64,000 nt of DNA, taken from assembly GCA_028551475.1 (NCBI GenBank), contig CM052354.1, positions 29,721,258 through 29,785,257 on the forward strand, in the 5' to 3' direction. Below are positions 1 to 11,800 of the stretch, in pieces. Below the pieces are notes generated by a model, which worked only from the letters and a program-made list of their open reading frames with translations, was not told where the DNA came from and searched no databases. The stretch comes from Casuarina equisetifolia. Taxonomy: Eukaryota; Streptophyta; Magnoliopsida; Fagales; Casuarinaceae. Each line of letters opens with the position of its first letter. The stretch's first letter is position 1. Both the position numbers and the translations under genes were made by a program.

Positions 1-2493
1 ATTTTAAAACCACCACACGGCAAGATATTTCTTCAGCAAATGCTTTCTTGTCTCATTTATATAGAGTCTATCAAAAAATTTTATGCACTTTAATGTTTCA
101 TGTTCTTCTTCTCCAATTTTCTTTCATGACTAGATTGATTAGCTATATGATTAGTAAAAAACTACAGAGGTCACAGAAAACAATTTGAAATGCAAGTGCT
201 TTGCTATAACTTTCTAGAAATTTCACTTTTTTTTTTTTACTCCAGTTAAGCCCATTTAATTTTCTACATATCTAAATGCTTTTCTACAAGCAAACTGAAG
301 ATCCATGGTCATCATAGATCTAATAAGGTATAAATGATTATCAATATTCTTTATCACAAGCTGTTGTAAGCTCTCTGTTTTCAGTTAGAAATTAGCTTAT
401 GTGATAGTACAAAAGATGTTGTAGCATGCGAATAGTTCATATGAATTCAGGGATTTGCGTTGTGAAGGGTTTGGATTGATATTGGCTTCAGGTTCTGGTT
501 CGGTTGTTGCTATCCCAACATGCATCAATTCTTGCGGTTCATCAACAAAACTAATTATGAACTCTAGTGCTCTGTGTCCCTGCATCTTGGGGTAAACTCT
601 CAGTTTTTCAATTCCTAGGTAGTTTAAGAATGTTACTACAACTTTTATGAATTGAAAATATCTAGGTGGAAGCTTAGAGATTTGATAACTTTTACATGGC
701 TAAGGTAATATCTACCTTCATTTGAATCTCAGAGACACATACTGATCCTCTCCTAGTTGAAACTAGACAGTTCTTTATTGACCACCAAGTTTGTCAGGGA
801 GATTGACAGCAAGAAGTATTTCAGTGAGATGTCTACATAACACATTTTGACAACATTTGACAAAAGATTTTGTGTTTGCTCACAATGGTGCTTTATTAAC
901 TATTGATACTGACATTTTTCCAATGTCAAGCTTAAAATTGTTCTACTAAGATGTGTACTCATGGATTTACCCCTTACATATGAATGCATTACTTCATTGC
1001 AGCATTCAGCCTTAAATAGAAGTTCTATAAATCTTATGGATCATCTCTAAATTATGTTGTTTTACCCGTGCTATAAACCTTTGTCCTTGTGCAATCATGA
1101 AAGGGACTCACCATCCCTGTATATGCAGTGTCCCAATTCCAATTGTGGAGTGAGACTTTCTAACATACAATCTAGCCCCACTCTCTGGATCACTTGTGTG
1201 ACGATGTGGACTTCATCTATGCGTTGTGCAATTGTCCTTTTGCCAATCACAAAAAGAACTACTGTCTCAGCACGCACTTCATCCCTTTTCTAACTCCAAA
1301 TATCACTGTTAGTATCTATCATACCACACATCACAATTCGCTTTGATAATGCTTATTAAAGATAGTGACACCAAGCCCAAGAGTTATATTAGGAGTTAAA
1401 GCTCTGGGATAACTTTTGTTGTTTGTCAGTTATATCCATTATTCCTCTTCCAATTGTGAAAACTACTCACAATACATGGATACAATGCCATCCATGTTCT
1501 AACTATGAAAGACACCACGACTATCTCCATTCTGCATACAACAATTGGCTTTAATAAATCTTCTTAACAAGATCGACACTTAGGCAGACTCTTCATAAGA
1601 CTATGATATAACATATAGGGAACCGCTTAACCCAAAATTTTAAGTCTACAGGATTGTGCTCAACTATGTTGTATTAACTACTTACTCTTCTACACATCTT
1701 TTCAATATGGGCTTTAACCTTGCTATGGTCAGACATCCATCTCAACAAAGATTCATATAATAAGTTGAAAGTTCTAAGGCTACAGCATCAGCTGGCTAAC
1801 AATTCTAATTTGCGCTCTTTAGGTTGATGAATGAATTCAGTCCGCTTTAGTAGCAATTAGGATGTATTTGAGATCGAGAGCGTGGTCTATCTTGAGTGTT
1901 TTTTAGCTTTAGTTTAGTGTTCAATTTTGCAGTCCTGAAATTGGGAACATTTAATGAAACATTGAATGAAATCTCTGGAATTGCAGAGTCAAGCTTTGCC
2001 TAGACAAGGACTAGGTTTTGTTTCAAGCATTTGATGGAAGTTAATAAGGTTTAAAACTGTGATTTGGTGATCAAGTGATGGCATTGTCGGTAGGAAAGCA
2101 AATTTTCTATGGACGTTGAACTCTTGAGGTTTCCTGTATATGGCATAATAGGTTATATGTTCTGTTGTAAATGAAGATGGCTCCAGTCCAAATGTCATGT
2201 TCTCCCTGCCAAGATATTCAACCACTTGCGAGCCATTTACTCATCTTTAGTTGTGATAATTTAGGCAATGCAATGGACGGCAAATGATACTTTCTCTCCA
2301 TTTAGCTTTGAGTTCTTGGGGACATCTAAAATGAAATTGGGCAATGCCAGAGTGTTTGCTACTCTTCCTACTTGTTATATTTGGAACATAGGTATGGAAT
2401 ATTTGTGTACAAAACGCCTTCACGTGTGATCATCATAACTGGTGTTCATATTCTTTTCAAGTAATCATATTAGTGACTGAGCGAATGCCTTGC
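1..2493. other. AT-rich stretch, no recognised gene
   Basis: I find no gene I can name on either strand. The longest coding-like stretch is on the minus strand at 397-585 (62 codons, rich in Glu/Pro/Asn in its middle). It has no recognisable domain, and I could not connect it to flanking exons. The last part, up to the splice-acceptor-like TTGCAG ending at 2495, probably represents an intron of the plastid S5 remnant that follows. No tRNA, repeat array or transposon end was recognised here. Confidence 0.5.
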
Positions 2494-2745
2494 AGATCTG
2501 AGGGAGATTATGGAGCAGCAAAAGTGATGCTTAGACCTGCTTCACCTGGTACGGGAGTGATTGCAGGAGGGGCTTTTAGAATTGTTTTAGAAATGGCTGG
2601 CGTAGAGAATGCTCTTTGAAAGCAAATTGGAGGCAAGAATGCCCTCAACAACGCCAGAGCAACGGTTGTTGCAGTGCAGCAAATGAGACAGTTCCGTGAT
2701 GTTGCTCGTGAGCGTGGGATCCCAATGAAAGAGCTGTGGAAGTGA
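2494..2745 (+). pseudogene. RPS5: Nuclear-encoded plastid ribosomal protein S5 (uS5c), last-exon remnant
   Basis: The translation reads [19 protein letters not shown], then [34 protein letters not shown] and the C-terminus [12 protein letters not shown] followed by TGA at 2743-2745. This is the C-terminal domain of bacterial-type S5, and the PMKELWK ending fits the chloroplast protein encoded in plant nuclei. The family protein is a small-subunit component of the plastid ribosome. Here a TGA at 2617-2619 stands where the family has Gly (GENALGKQ context), so the frame is broken. The sequence starts right after a TTGCAG acceptor, so it is a piece of an intron-containing gene, not a processed copy. 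No upstream S5 exon with the N-terminal RNA-binding domain was found in the 2.4 kb before it. A true partial gene with a single sequencing error is possible but less likely without its other exons. Confidence 0.85.
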
Positions 2746-3713
2746 TGAAAGTTTCGGCAGCTGTTGTTTTCTTTGTAGATTTTATAGATTCGATGTTATA
2801 ATGCAGGTTTCTAATACTGGGAAGAAAGAAAACCAGTTCATCTTTGATCTGAATTTTGTAACAAATGATTATTTCAGTTTTTTTCTCGATATCCCAAATT
2901 GGATGCAACAAATTGACAGTGGCCTTCTCCTGCCGAATGGCATTTTCAACTTGTTTGAAGGCACAATTATGGTTGAATCAATGAGATTTAACAGGGGAAA
3001 AAAAAAGTGAAGATATGGAAGAGCCAGAGCTGATTTTGAGATATGAGTATTTAGGATTAATGTGAATAACATAGTCTCCTAATTTTTTTCCTTGTACGTC
3101 TTTTTCCTTAAGGATTTCCAAGCTTAAACTAAGCAATTTGTTAAAACTTGGTACCGTTTGGACATCTTATCTTTATCCAGACCTTAATTATTACTTCCAA
3201 GGCTTGGCCGCCGATTTTAAATTTTCACCATCTGTTTCCTTAAGAATTGTTGATGATGTACTTTTACTGCTCAGTTTTGTTAATTATCTTGTCAAAATTA
3301 GGTGTAGATATAGCTGTAATTTTCTGATTATAGCTTCACTTATATTGCATATAAATATGAGTATTAAGAAATTCTAAGCATGTATATCATTTGGATGGGC
3401 CGTCATAGTGTCACGTTTGCACATCTGGACAAAAAATCTGTTGCTACCTTATATATGAACATCTGATCTTTGAGAACGTTTGCAAGAATTTTCACTGAGA
3501 TTCCACAGTCAGATCTCCTGTTCCCATCACAGGAGCAGAGCAGGTCTTGACTTGCTTGGCTGAAAGTCCACAAACATCTTCCAAAAACATGAAACGAAGA
3601 GGATGCTAATCGTGTTAGGAAGGTTTGCATACTTCTACACTATACAAGGGAAAGAGAGCATAGAAACGAAAGTTAAATGTTAAATCAAAGACAGACGAAT
3701 GACGGGGGTAGGA
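2746..3713. other. 3' flank of the S5 remnant, no gene
   Basis: The first roughly 300 bases read like a 3' untranslated region following the S5 stop, T-rich with scattered polyadenylation-like sites. After that I see only AT-rich sequence without a supported gene. A few open frames of 60-79 codons occur on both strands, but they overlap one another and show no domain. Confidence 0.4.
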
Positions 3714-3724
3714 TCCATCGAGTA

Positions 3725-3919
3725 CACTTTTTTCTTTTTTCTTTTTTTCCTTAAAAAAATGAATGCAGCCTGAATTGCATTAATAACAAAAGATGGGCAA
3801 AAGCCCTTAAAAACCCAAAGGCCACTTTGGGCCTAGCAGTACAAGGACCATAGATGGGCTTACCCAGAGGCCATACAGGCCGATGGCCTTCAAGGCCTTA
3901 TACCAAAAGCCATAGGGCC
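3725..3919 (-). mobile_element. 5'-truncated LINE 3' tail with 11-bp target-site duplication
   Basis: The minus strand runs from a GGCC-rich segment through a region typical of plant LINE 3' ends into an A-rich tail at 3725-3755. The 11-base sequence TCCATCGAGTA flanks it on both sides (3714-3724 and 3920-3930). A target-site duplication, an A-rich tail and absence of any coding part indicate target-primed insertion of a severely 5'-truncated L1-type element. A SINE with a LINE-derived tail is the alternative. Confidence 0.7.
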
Positions 3920-4124
3920 TCCATCGAGTATTCTTTGTCCATCATATCCAGGCATTATGGAACTGCCCATTCAGAAAATTCCAGCCATCAAACTTAGTTT
4001 GTAAATACTATTTATTGATAGGAAAATGGAATACCTTGTGATACCTTACTCAAAACAAAAGCTTCCATTTCCAAATTGAAACCTAGCAATGGAGGTCCAA
4101 TTAGTTCAAAAGTTATGTAAAAGA

Positions 4125-4365
4125 AAAAGGTTAAGAGTTTTCTATAATAAAGTTATTGAAATTCTAATCTTGTTAGTAAAAAGTAAGAAAGTAATATTTT
4201 GGAGAGTATTTCTATTTAAAACTATATTATTGTGTCAAAGTTAGAGAATTCTAACCTTGGGATTTTTTTATTTTTAGATAAGCTTGTATGTTGGTGTAAT
4301 GTCTATAAACCTTTATATTTTCCTATTCCTAATATGAGTAAACTTATACATTCAAAAAATATATA
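4125..4365 (+). mobile_element. LINE 3' tail fragment (family shared across the window)
   Basis: This plus-strand segment ends in an A-rich run and matches the 3' ends of several other copies in this window (7.2-7.5 kb, 13.0-13.7 kb, 14.35-14.94 kb, 32.4-32.7 kb, and in reverse at 16.4-17.0 kb). Shared features are a block around GAGAATTCTAA, then TTAGATAAGCTTGTA, then a terminal block ending in AATAAACT-like sequence. Only the tail is present, and I could not define a target-site duplication. Confidence 0.55.
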
Positions 4366-4564
4366 TTAACTAAACGGTTTGACTTCCAAAGTCAAGTATG
4401 TGATAAAAGGTTACGATTAATGGCAACCCAATCAGAGGAGCTGAATTGATTCCCTCACGCATTCTTGCAAAGATTGAAATTCAGCATTTTACTGTGCTTT
4501 CAGATTAAAAGGTCTATCTCCAGTCACTACGGTCATTAACATAGGACAGCAGATTCTCTTTACA

Positions 4565-4598
4565 CTCACTCCCTCACTCCCTCACTCCCTCACTCCAC
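4565..4598. repeat. 8-bp microsatellite (CACTCCCT)n
   Basis: Four consecutive copies of an 8-base CT-rich unit (TCACTCCC register). No associated gene is evident. The surrounding 4.37-5.01 kb contains no supported coding sequence. Confidence 0.8.
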
Positions 4599-5012
4599 CA
4601 GCAGCTGCCTTGTCTACGTAGACAGCAGCTTCCATCTCCACGTAGCAGCACATCTGTCAAGGGACGTTGTTGGAATGGTCTGCAACATATACACTCCATT
4701 GAGTTTGTGTCAATCTCAGCTTGCTCTTAGTTTAACAATCGCGAATGACAATACCCAACTAGTAGAAGAGATGGACATAAGATGCTTGCGTTACGTAAAG
4801 TGAAAAAGAAAACTCTCGCTTTGGAGCTTCTTCATGCTTTACCGACCAAATTTTGTTAGATGGTTGACTCATGAAGTCAGTGGCCCCTCGTGTATTAAGA
4901 AATGTGGATCACAAATGAAATGACCCCTGACCTATCAACAAAGAATAATCCATTTAACTTGCAGCGACCTTTAAGATATTCTGGTGCGATAATGGCACGG
5001 GGTTGGCCTGTT

Positions 5013-6370
5013 GGTTTTCGTGAATCAGTGAGCAAACGGTTACGTTCAAGTAAGTACATATAGAAAGTGATTTACCCAAACTGATTTATAACTAGGACAT
5101 ATAGCAGTATCTTTTGAGCACGTACGAATAGTTGAGTGTCAAAAACATTTACTTATGATATTAAGATTTTCAGTTCAGATTTCCTTACTCTCTCTGTCAT
5201 TATATATAAAAATATCTTGTCAACATCAAAGAAATTTGTACAAAATAATTTAAGATACAATTGAATGGTTAATATTTCAATTACAAAAAATAAAATGGCA
5301 AGTCGCAGTATAATCTAAGCATTAGGAAGGAATTTTAGGTTTGTTTTGGGTGCTATCAATAAGCCAAAAGCTTAAGTTATTGGTTAAGGTATAATAAATG
5401 TATCAAAGCTTTGCCTTTTTGCATGATGAAAGAGCCACCCAACGTTTAGTTGTCATGATAGGAATGATGAGTCATCAAGTATAGTTTCTAGTGTATCAAA
5501 TTGTGATTGAATATAAAATGTTAGAAAAGTTTGCAAATGTATAGTTCAATGGTGAATAGGTACTACCTAAGACCTCTTGATTAATTTGATACCTCAATAG
5601 TGTGTGAGTTAAAAAAAAAAAAAAGATACACAAGTAAATATAGACAATTTTAGAAGTATTAAAGCTACTATATATTTTTTAATGTTTTTCTTTTTTAATA
5701 TTACAACTCACGCACCAAATTTATACATGGGATCTCAAATCCTAAACCTTACCGTTGAATTCCTTACTAGCTTACCGTTGAGGTAGTTAGTTAGTTGACA
5801 AAGCGACTATTAAAAGTACTATACAACATTAACTTTTATCTTTTTAATCTCTAAAAAGATGGAGTCTATCCCTTATGGCCATTCAATTATGGATAGGCTA
5901 ATAGGATTGTTAGCAACAAGAGTCATGATCTCGTGAGAAGTGAATTCATAAAACTCTTTAAAATTGTTAATAAAAAATCAAGTTAAACAAGACTTGTTTA
6001 TTGATGAAAACTTTTTCAACGATATCAAGTCACGAAAACTATAACATTTTCTTATTAGAAGATGGATCATGCTTATCTAACTTAAAGATGAGTATTTGTA
6101 CCCAAAAGAGTTTGTCACTAGAGGGCATCTCTAGCACCACTTTTTGCTAAAAAAGGAAAATTAGTTGCTAAAAGGTACAATTTTGTAAAAACGTCTAGTA
6201 TTTCTGGCAATAGAGATCTTTCTATTAGTGCTCATGAGGAAGAACTTCGCCTCTTTATTATTGGTAGTTGACTTGATCGGACCATCAGTCCTACGATCTT
6301 ATTACACCCAAATTTGACCTAAAAGCCAATTTCAGCTATGATAGTGTAATTTTTATCCCCTCAATTAAAT
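5013..6370. repeat. Duplicated 3' flank of GulLO copy A (pair at 30831-31977)
   Basis: From the shared start TTTTCGTGAATCAGTGA the sequence aligns almost continuously with 30831-31977, with small indels, through to the 3' end of the GulLO copies. It contains no gene of its own. The left edge of similarity is abrupt at 5013, which marks one end of the duplicated block that includes GulLO A here and GulLO C at 31978-34625. Parts near 6.06-6.36 kb also resemble 11.84-12.18 kb beside copy B. Confidence 0.8.
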
Positions 6371-6380
6371 CTTACAAATT

Positions 6381-9300
6381 TCATAATTCTGTTCTCCTCT
6401 CCGGAGTTGAACGAGAACAGACCCTTGCATCTTTATATACTTTTCCAGGTGTGCAGTAATAGCCCTTGCTTGGAGCACAGTGACTGTCTTGCGAGCATAC
6501 ACACAACCCTTCCAGTGCACAGCCCTCCTTATATAAAGTAACCCCATCTGTTAATCCAAGAACTTGGTTCGTCCACTCGCTAGAGAATAGTCCTAATGGA
6601 TCGTAAGCCTCCTTAACCTCCAAGAACTTGTTGGCATATTTGTACTTGTTGATCACTCCACTGAATGCTACATTCCGATTCTTCCCCCAGTGAGGCAGTG
6701 CCCCGTACTTGAAGAGCGCGACCTGCTCTACTTGTTCTAGTATGTCTTCATAAAGCCTAGGAGTCATGGGATCTTTGCTTCTGTAGTAAGTGATGTCAAA
6801 GTCCACCGCATCTTCCTGCTTGCCAAGATAAGCACTCGAAGCCTTTACATTACGCATAAGGATACCATTGTACAGTTCAACCCCACACATTGCTTTCGGC
6901 TCCAATGCAATTAGCTTTTGGACATCTTGGATGAAGTTCTTAACGACGGACAGGCCAATACTAAATGTTGTTTGGTGAAAAAACTCGCCCTTGACTCTAG
7001 GGTCCCAGGCACATGCTGTGATCAGTGCATCTTCAAGACTATCCAGGCAGGTTCCGGATGATTGAAGGCGGTTGTGAAATCCAGTTACAGGATAACCGGT
7101 AAAGAGAATACCTATTAGTCCAGGGTTAGAATACATCACTGCTTTGAATTGGTAAATTATCAATAACAGAAATGATGAAAACGTAGAAGGGTGAAGATTG
7201 TGATAATTTTTTTAGCTTTCATTTATTGTATATAGATTGAATAAAATAAAAAAAAAATTAGGAAAAAAAAATTATATTCCAATTCTATCAGCAAAAGTCA
7301 AGTAAGTTATACTAAAGAGAGTTTATTTACTTAGAAATATAAACAATTTCTAGAAAAATATTTTTTGAGTGAAATTTGAAAGTTTTTAACCTTCTTCTTT
7401 TTATAGTTGTAATAATTTAGTAATGTTGAAGCATATCCCTTTTACTTCTATATTTTAATTTTTATTAATTCAATTTACCATTTTACCAAAAAAAAACAAA
7501 AAAAGAGCAAGATCGCGATACCATTGTTAGTTAATCCGTAGACAGCGCTTGTGAGGGCAAATATTATTGTCTTTGCACCGATGCACTTCCCTTCAGAATC
7601 TCTTGTGGATTCTTGCAACTCCTCTATTTAAACATGTAGAAAACATGAAACTACTAAAACCATTACACTTTGAATAGTGATAATCCGATAAATTTCTTAA
7701 GTACGTGAGCAAGCTGACCTGTGGTTCTGACCGCAACCAGTTCAATCGAAGCTGTTGAGCGAAATGGAGTAAAATCATATACTCCGTCCCCTGACGTGTT
7801 TGCGGAGACACGGTCATCGACTCAATAGACTGCCTGGTGTTGACTGGGGTACCATGTTATATCCAAAAACTCATGTTGGTTCCCAAAGCTGGCAACTTGA
7901 TCTCCCAAGTCTGAATCATTCTTCATCAAATAGGTGATGGATCGCTTGAAGAGGGGTTGGAGCTGTAAAGTGACCTGCGAGGGCAGAAATTGTTATTTTA
8001 CTTGTTCACTTGTGTATTTTGACAGGCTTGTTGACTTCACTAAGTTCCTCGTCGACAGAAAAACATTGATAACTTGTATGTTACGTGTGTCTAAACCCAT
8101 TCACTTGCACATTTTGACACGTTTGTTGACATCAATTTGTTCCTGGTTCAACAAAAAAAGAACATTGATAATTGTATATTATGTGCGTCTAAACCTAATC
8201 TTTGTCTCTTTGGTAACACTCCTATATATAAAAAACAGTGATTTCCTTTTCTACTTGCTACAGAAGACTATGCATATGAGATAAATATGTGAATTTTACC
8301 CCTCCAAAAGGAAAAGAAAAAAATGTGTAAAACAATATAATAAAGTTTGTATGTGACATACATGTGGCTTAGTTGACAATTTATGTTGTTTGGAACCAAA
8401 ACATTTTAAGTTTGACACGCAATTTCCTCTATTTCCCATTAAGAAAAGAAAATTCCACCTAAATATCTGGCCGACTACTCACCTAACCTCTATCATTGTG
8501 CCATTTAATTGAGAGATTCATTAGATCATATCATCATTCAAGTACATGGATCAAATACACAACAACACGAATGCATCAACTTAAATATAGTAGAATTAGA
8601 TTGGCTCATACCAACTTAAACATGTTACTAAACAAATAACATCTCATGAAATTCTCTTATTACATGGAATTCATGAGCCACTTATTACAAAATTGTGGGG
8701 GCTCTCTCACTAAAACAAATCTCCCATTAAGTTTGTTTATACTTTATATATTTATTGAAAAAAACCATAATTTTTACAATTATATAAATATACATACTAA
8801 TCAAGATATTACAACATAATCACTTGACCTTATTATTCCATTAATCTTGACATGTTAACTACATGAACTAGACCTTCGGTTACAAACTTTACTCCACCAT
8901 TTCCTGATGGTTTCGATCAAAATTTGAAGTTGGAAAGACTTGACTTTATCTTTGCGTTAAGTGGGACTCCGAGTATTTGCATTAGTTCTTGCAAGTTGAA
9001 CGGGAAAGCACAAACCATACCTGAGAAATAACCCCAAGAACTCCAAGTGACACTTTCGCCGCATCAAAACCTTCGTCACCATCCTTGAGATTCCGAGTTT
9101 TTGCATACCCATCTGCAGGTCCTCCTGGACTGACAATCCGAATTTCCACGACATAGTCATGGACCGAGCTTCCCTTGCCCCACAATGTGCTACCATGTGC
9201 ACCGGTGCCCAAGACACCACCGATTGTCACACCCCACCAGTTTGGTTCATAAGGCAAGGCCAGCCCGGCCTTAGTGGCTTCATTGATTAGCTGCCTCAAT

Positions 9301-9710
9301 GTCACACCGGTCTCAACGGTTATTGTCTTAGCTTCCACATCGATCTTCAAGATATGGTTGAGATACTTGGTGCTTATCAGCAGCCCATCTTGACCATCCG
9401 GACAAACAAGCTTGGGGATGCTGTGTGAAAAACATGTTGCTACCTTCATTTTCCTTCCGAGCCTGGTTGCTTTTGCTACCGCTGAAATGAGTTCTTCCTC
9501 CGTGGAGGGGTATGCAACCTCAGCTGCTCCACAAACGCTCCGATCAGGGAAGACGCCATAAGAGTTCGTGATCGTGCAATTCCTATCCTTTGAGGAACAT
9601 TTGATGTGGTCCTCTGGAGGACTACAACTCACAACAAGGATCAAGAGAAGGAGATAGCTAGATCGGAGAACGGACTGGAAGACAGTTTGTTTTGAACGTA
9701 AGAAGGCCAT
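6381..9710 (-). pseudogene. L-gulonolactone oxidase-like gene, copy A (one in-frame stop)
   Basis: Family role: FAD-linked aldonolactone oxidases (VAO fold) that oxidise L-gulono-1,4-lactone towards ascorbate; plant members usually carry a signal peptide. Four exons with canonical junctions can be read: 9710-9021, 7974-7719, 7623-7522 and 7111-6381. Their lengths (690, 256, 102, 731) keep phase and sum to 592 codons, the usual family size. The start MAFLRSKQ is chosen because a hydrophobic segment SSYLLLLILVVSCS follows, as expected for secretion; a start 24 codons upstream (9782) is possible. The FAD-binding domain (VCGAAEVAYP, TRLGRKMKVA, GGVLGTGAHGSTLWGKGSS) lies in exon 1. Exon 4 carries the ALO domain ([29 protein letters not shown]) and the Cys-rich end [24 protein letters not shown] at 7824-7822 replaces a CGA Arg codon kept in copies B and C (residue 281). 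Otherwise the gene looks whole, so it was silenced recently or is polymorphic. Confidence 0.88.
7199..7508 (+). mobile_element. LINE 3' fragment in intron 3 of GulLO copy A
   Basis: A plus-strand LINE tail of the window's common family lies antisense to the host gene within intron 3. It includes decayed zinc-knuckle-region coding sequence and ends in an A-rich tail near 7490-7505. The bases GATTGTGATA before it and GATCGCGATA after it look like a diverged 10-bp target-site duplication. The same insertion with the same flanks is present in copy C (32385-32690) and absent from copy B, where the site is uninterrupted. Confidence 0.75.
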
Positions 9711-9782
9711 GAATAAGAGTTCTTCTGGTGCTTTTGGTGGTAAGTTTAACATGCTATTTAGTGCCTTGAATTGTTGTAGCAC

Positions 9783-11580
9783 ATAGAAATAGATACCATG
9801 GCTGCCGGGGTAAATTATCGATTGCGTCTGGACCCTGGTTTTAAGATTTGTTTAACGTAAGTTAGTATGTTTGGTGGGCTTTTCAACTTTTAATTTCTAG
9901 TTTAGATTCGGCGCCACTGTGAGTGCGCTCAATGGGATGAGCTAGCGGGCTGATCAAAAGACTATACTTCACTGGTTGCAGGAATGGTTTTCGAGATTGT
10001 ATGTGGTCTAAAAGAGCTGAGTAGATTACTGTTTGATGAACTTTCGTGGGTCCAAGTCCATTTTCATTTTGTGGTCTGCATGTGTTATACATCGGCTTCA
10101 ATTGTTTAGTTAACTTTGCCGCTAAAGTATGAGCAAGTTGGCTTTCTGCCAGGTTAATTTATAATTCACAGTTCTCTGCTCAAAATTTGATGCAATACGG
10201 TGATTGGGGTTGTCCATATGTGGCATTTATATTCCGTAGCAGGTTCAGGTGAATAAGTGGATTCCTAGTGCGTATACACTAAATCGATTCGTTGACCCAC
10301 TGCAGAATCAGACTAATCATGACTATTGGCTAATCCAGTTAATGCCAAAGATAGTAAGCACATTCCAGAAAGTAAGCTCAAAGGATTCCCTTCTATTTAA
10401 GGACAAACTATAATTTAAGAGACCTTTGAGGTGTCACTGGTACATTGTTTTACGCCTGGATTCATCTATCTCTATTGGGTTATGATTACTTGTATCCCCA
10501 TGCAACTTATGGACGGAGTAGAGAAACCCAGATGCTCGTCATTGGGTTTGTTTGCGCAAGTGTTAGTAATTAGAAAGCTATTGCTCAAAAGACCATCTCC
10601 GCTCATCTCTATCAATTCAATGACAACCGGTTATGGAATTCAAGTTTGGCGGTTATTTAGGTTGTAGATTCTTATCCAAGTAAGACTTGTATCATTTGAT
10701 CATATCATGTCAATCCAGAGAAACGTGTAAAGTGAACAAGAGAAGGTTACCACGTGACAAAAAGATCTTGGTTCTAAAGTAACTGGATTTGGAACTACTG
10801 CCGTCCAGATCCAATACTGAAATAATGTCAGAGATTTGCAAATCACTCGTCCATTTAACGACAAACTGAAGCTGATGCAGAAAATCTCAGCTAAAAGATT
10901 GCCACCCATAGTTGACTGCTTAAAATACATCACATTTTGCATGGCAATTTTTTGCGCTTGTTGGTGACTTCACACTGGTGCTTTGTTTTTGCGACAAGAA
11001 TGAGGTGCTATGAGAAAAATGCTTCGTGTTTTCTCACAAGGGGTATGACATAGCATCATATTCTCTTTAGCCCTTGAATATGACCCCGTCTTCCTCTTTT
11101 TACTGTTCTGACCCAAGACAGGTCAATTAGAAAAAATCTCACAGAAACAAACAAAAACAACATGTTCAAATATGGTTCATATAAGAAACCACCAGTTTAC
11201 TAAGAGAGGAAAGGATTAACGATAAATCTATTTAACCAAGAAACGAAAAAACTTAAGCAAGGTTACAACTAACCTCCAGAAACTCCAGATGACGATCATT
11301 GGAGTTTGTAATTGCGCCAAGTGTTAGTAATTATCCAAGCAAGAGTTGTATCATTTGATCATACCATGTGAATCGCAAGAAACGTGCGAAGTGAACAGGA
11401 GGAGATTACAAAAAATTGTCTTTCTAGGGAGATTCGACTGGGAACTTATTATATGTCCAAGATCCATTACTGAAATAATTTCAGAGGTTTGCATATCCCG
11501 CGATCATGAAAGGTCAAACTGAAGCTGATGCAGAAAAGCTTCCAAGAAGATAAAGATGCCAGAAAACAGCTAGCAGCTTT
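9783..11580. repeat. Upstream region of GulLO A, duplicated upstream of copy B and internally
   Basis: This noncoding region holds the presumed promoter of copy A. Segments at about 9.88-10.68 kb align with 17.85-18.0 plus 19.24-19.93 kb upstream of copy B, where a LINE interrupts the alignment. Within it, 10520-10900 and 11280-11545 are direct repeats of each other: both contain AAGTGTTAGTAATTA, then TCATTTGATCATA, then a block with CAAACTGAAGCTGATGCAGA. No open frame in it is supported as a gene. Confidence 0.65.
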
Positions 11581-11585
11581 TGATT

Positions 11586-11800
11586 TTACGGATTATGCTC
11601 AATTTCATTACATTTGGTGTGCCTAGCAAGAGTAATATTTTTCAACTTGCGTGCTGTGAAGGGGAGCTCTTGGACTGTTATTTTGGATTTTTCCATCTCC
11701 TCCTTTTCGGTCTCACAGGGTTCCTTATCTTGCCCAACCTGAAGAAATAGGCTGTTATGAGTGGAAGTCATTGAACGTGTAAGGGAACGCCGCAATGGGT
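11586..11800 (-). other. Unidentified coding-like segment, inverted copy at 19925-20085
   Basis: The minus strand holds a 69-codon open frame with a charged middle (EKEEMEKSKITVQELP). About 150 bases of it recur in opposite orientation at 19925-20085, where the match covers AATCCAAAATAACAGTCCAA and flanking bases but the frame is interrupted. Similarity at the nucleotide level does not prove it codes. I recognise no family, and it may be an exon remnant or a repeat. It sits between the upstream region of GulLO A and the 3' end of GulLO B. Confidence 0.35.

Noticed and set aside
397-585. Minus-strand 62-codon frame with an acidic/Pro-rich middle
   Set aside because: No recognised domain, no adjoining exon and no repeat elsewhere in the window. 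It is too short to call.
8957-9220. Minus-strand 87-codon frame overlapping GulLO A exon 1
   Set aside because: It is in a different frame from the oxidase and duplicates no known protein; it is a shadow.
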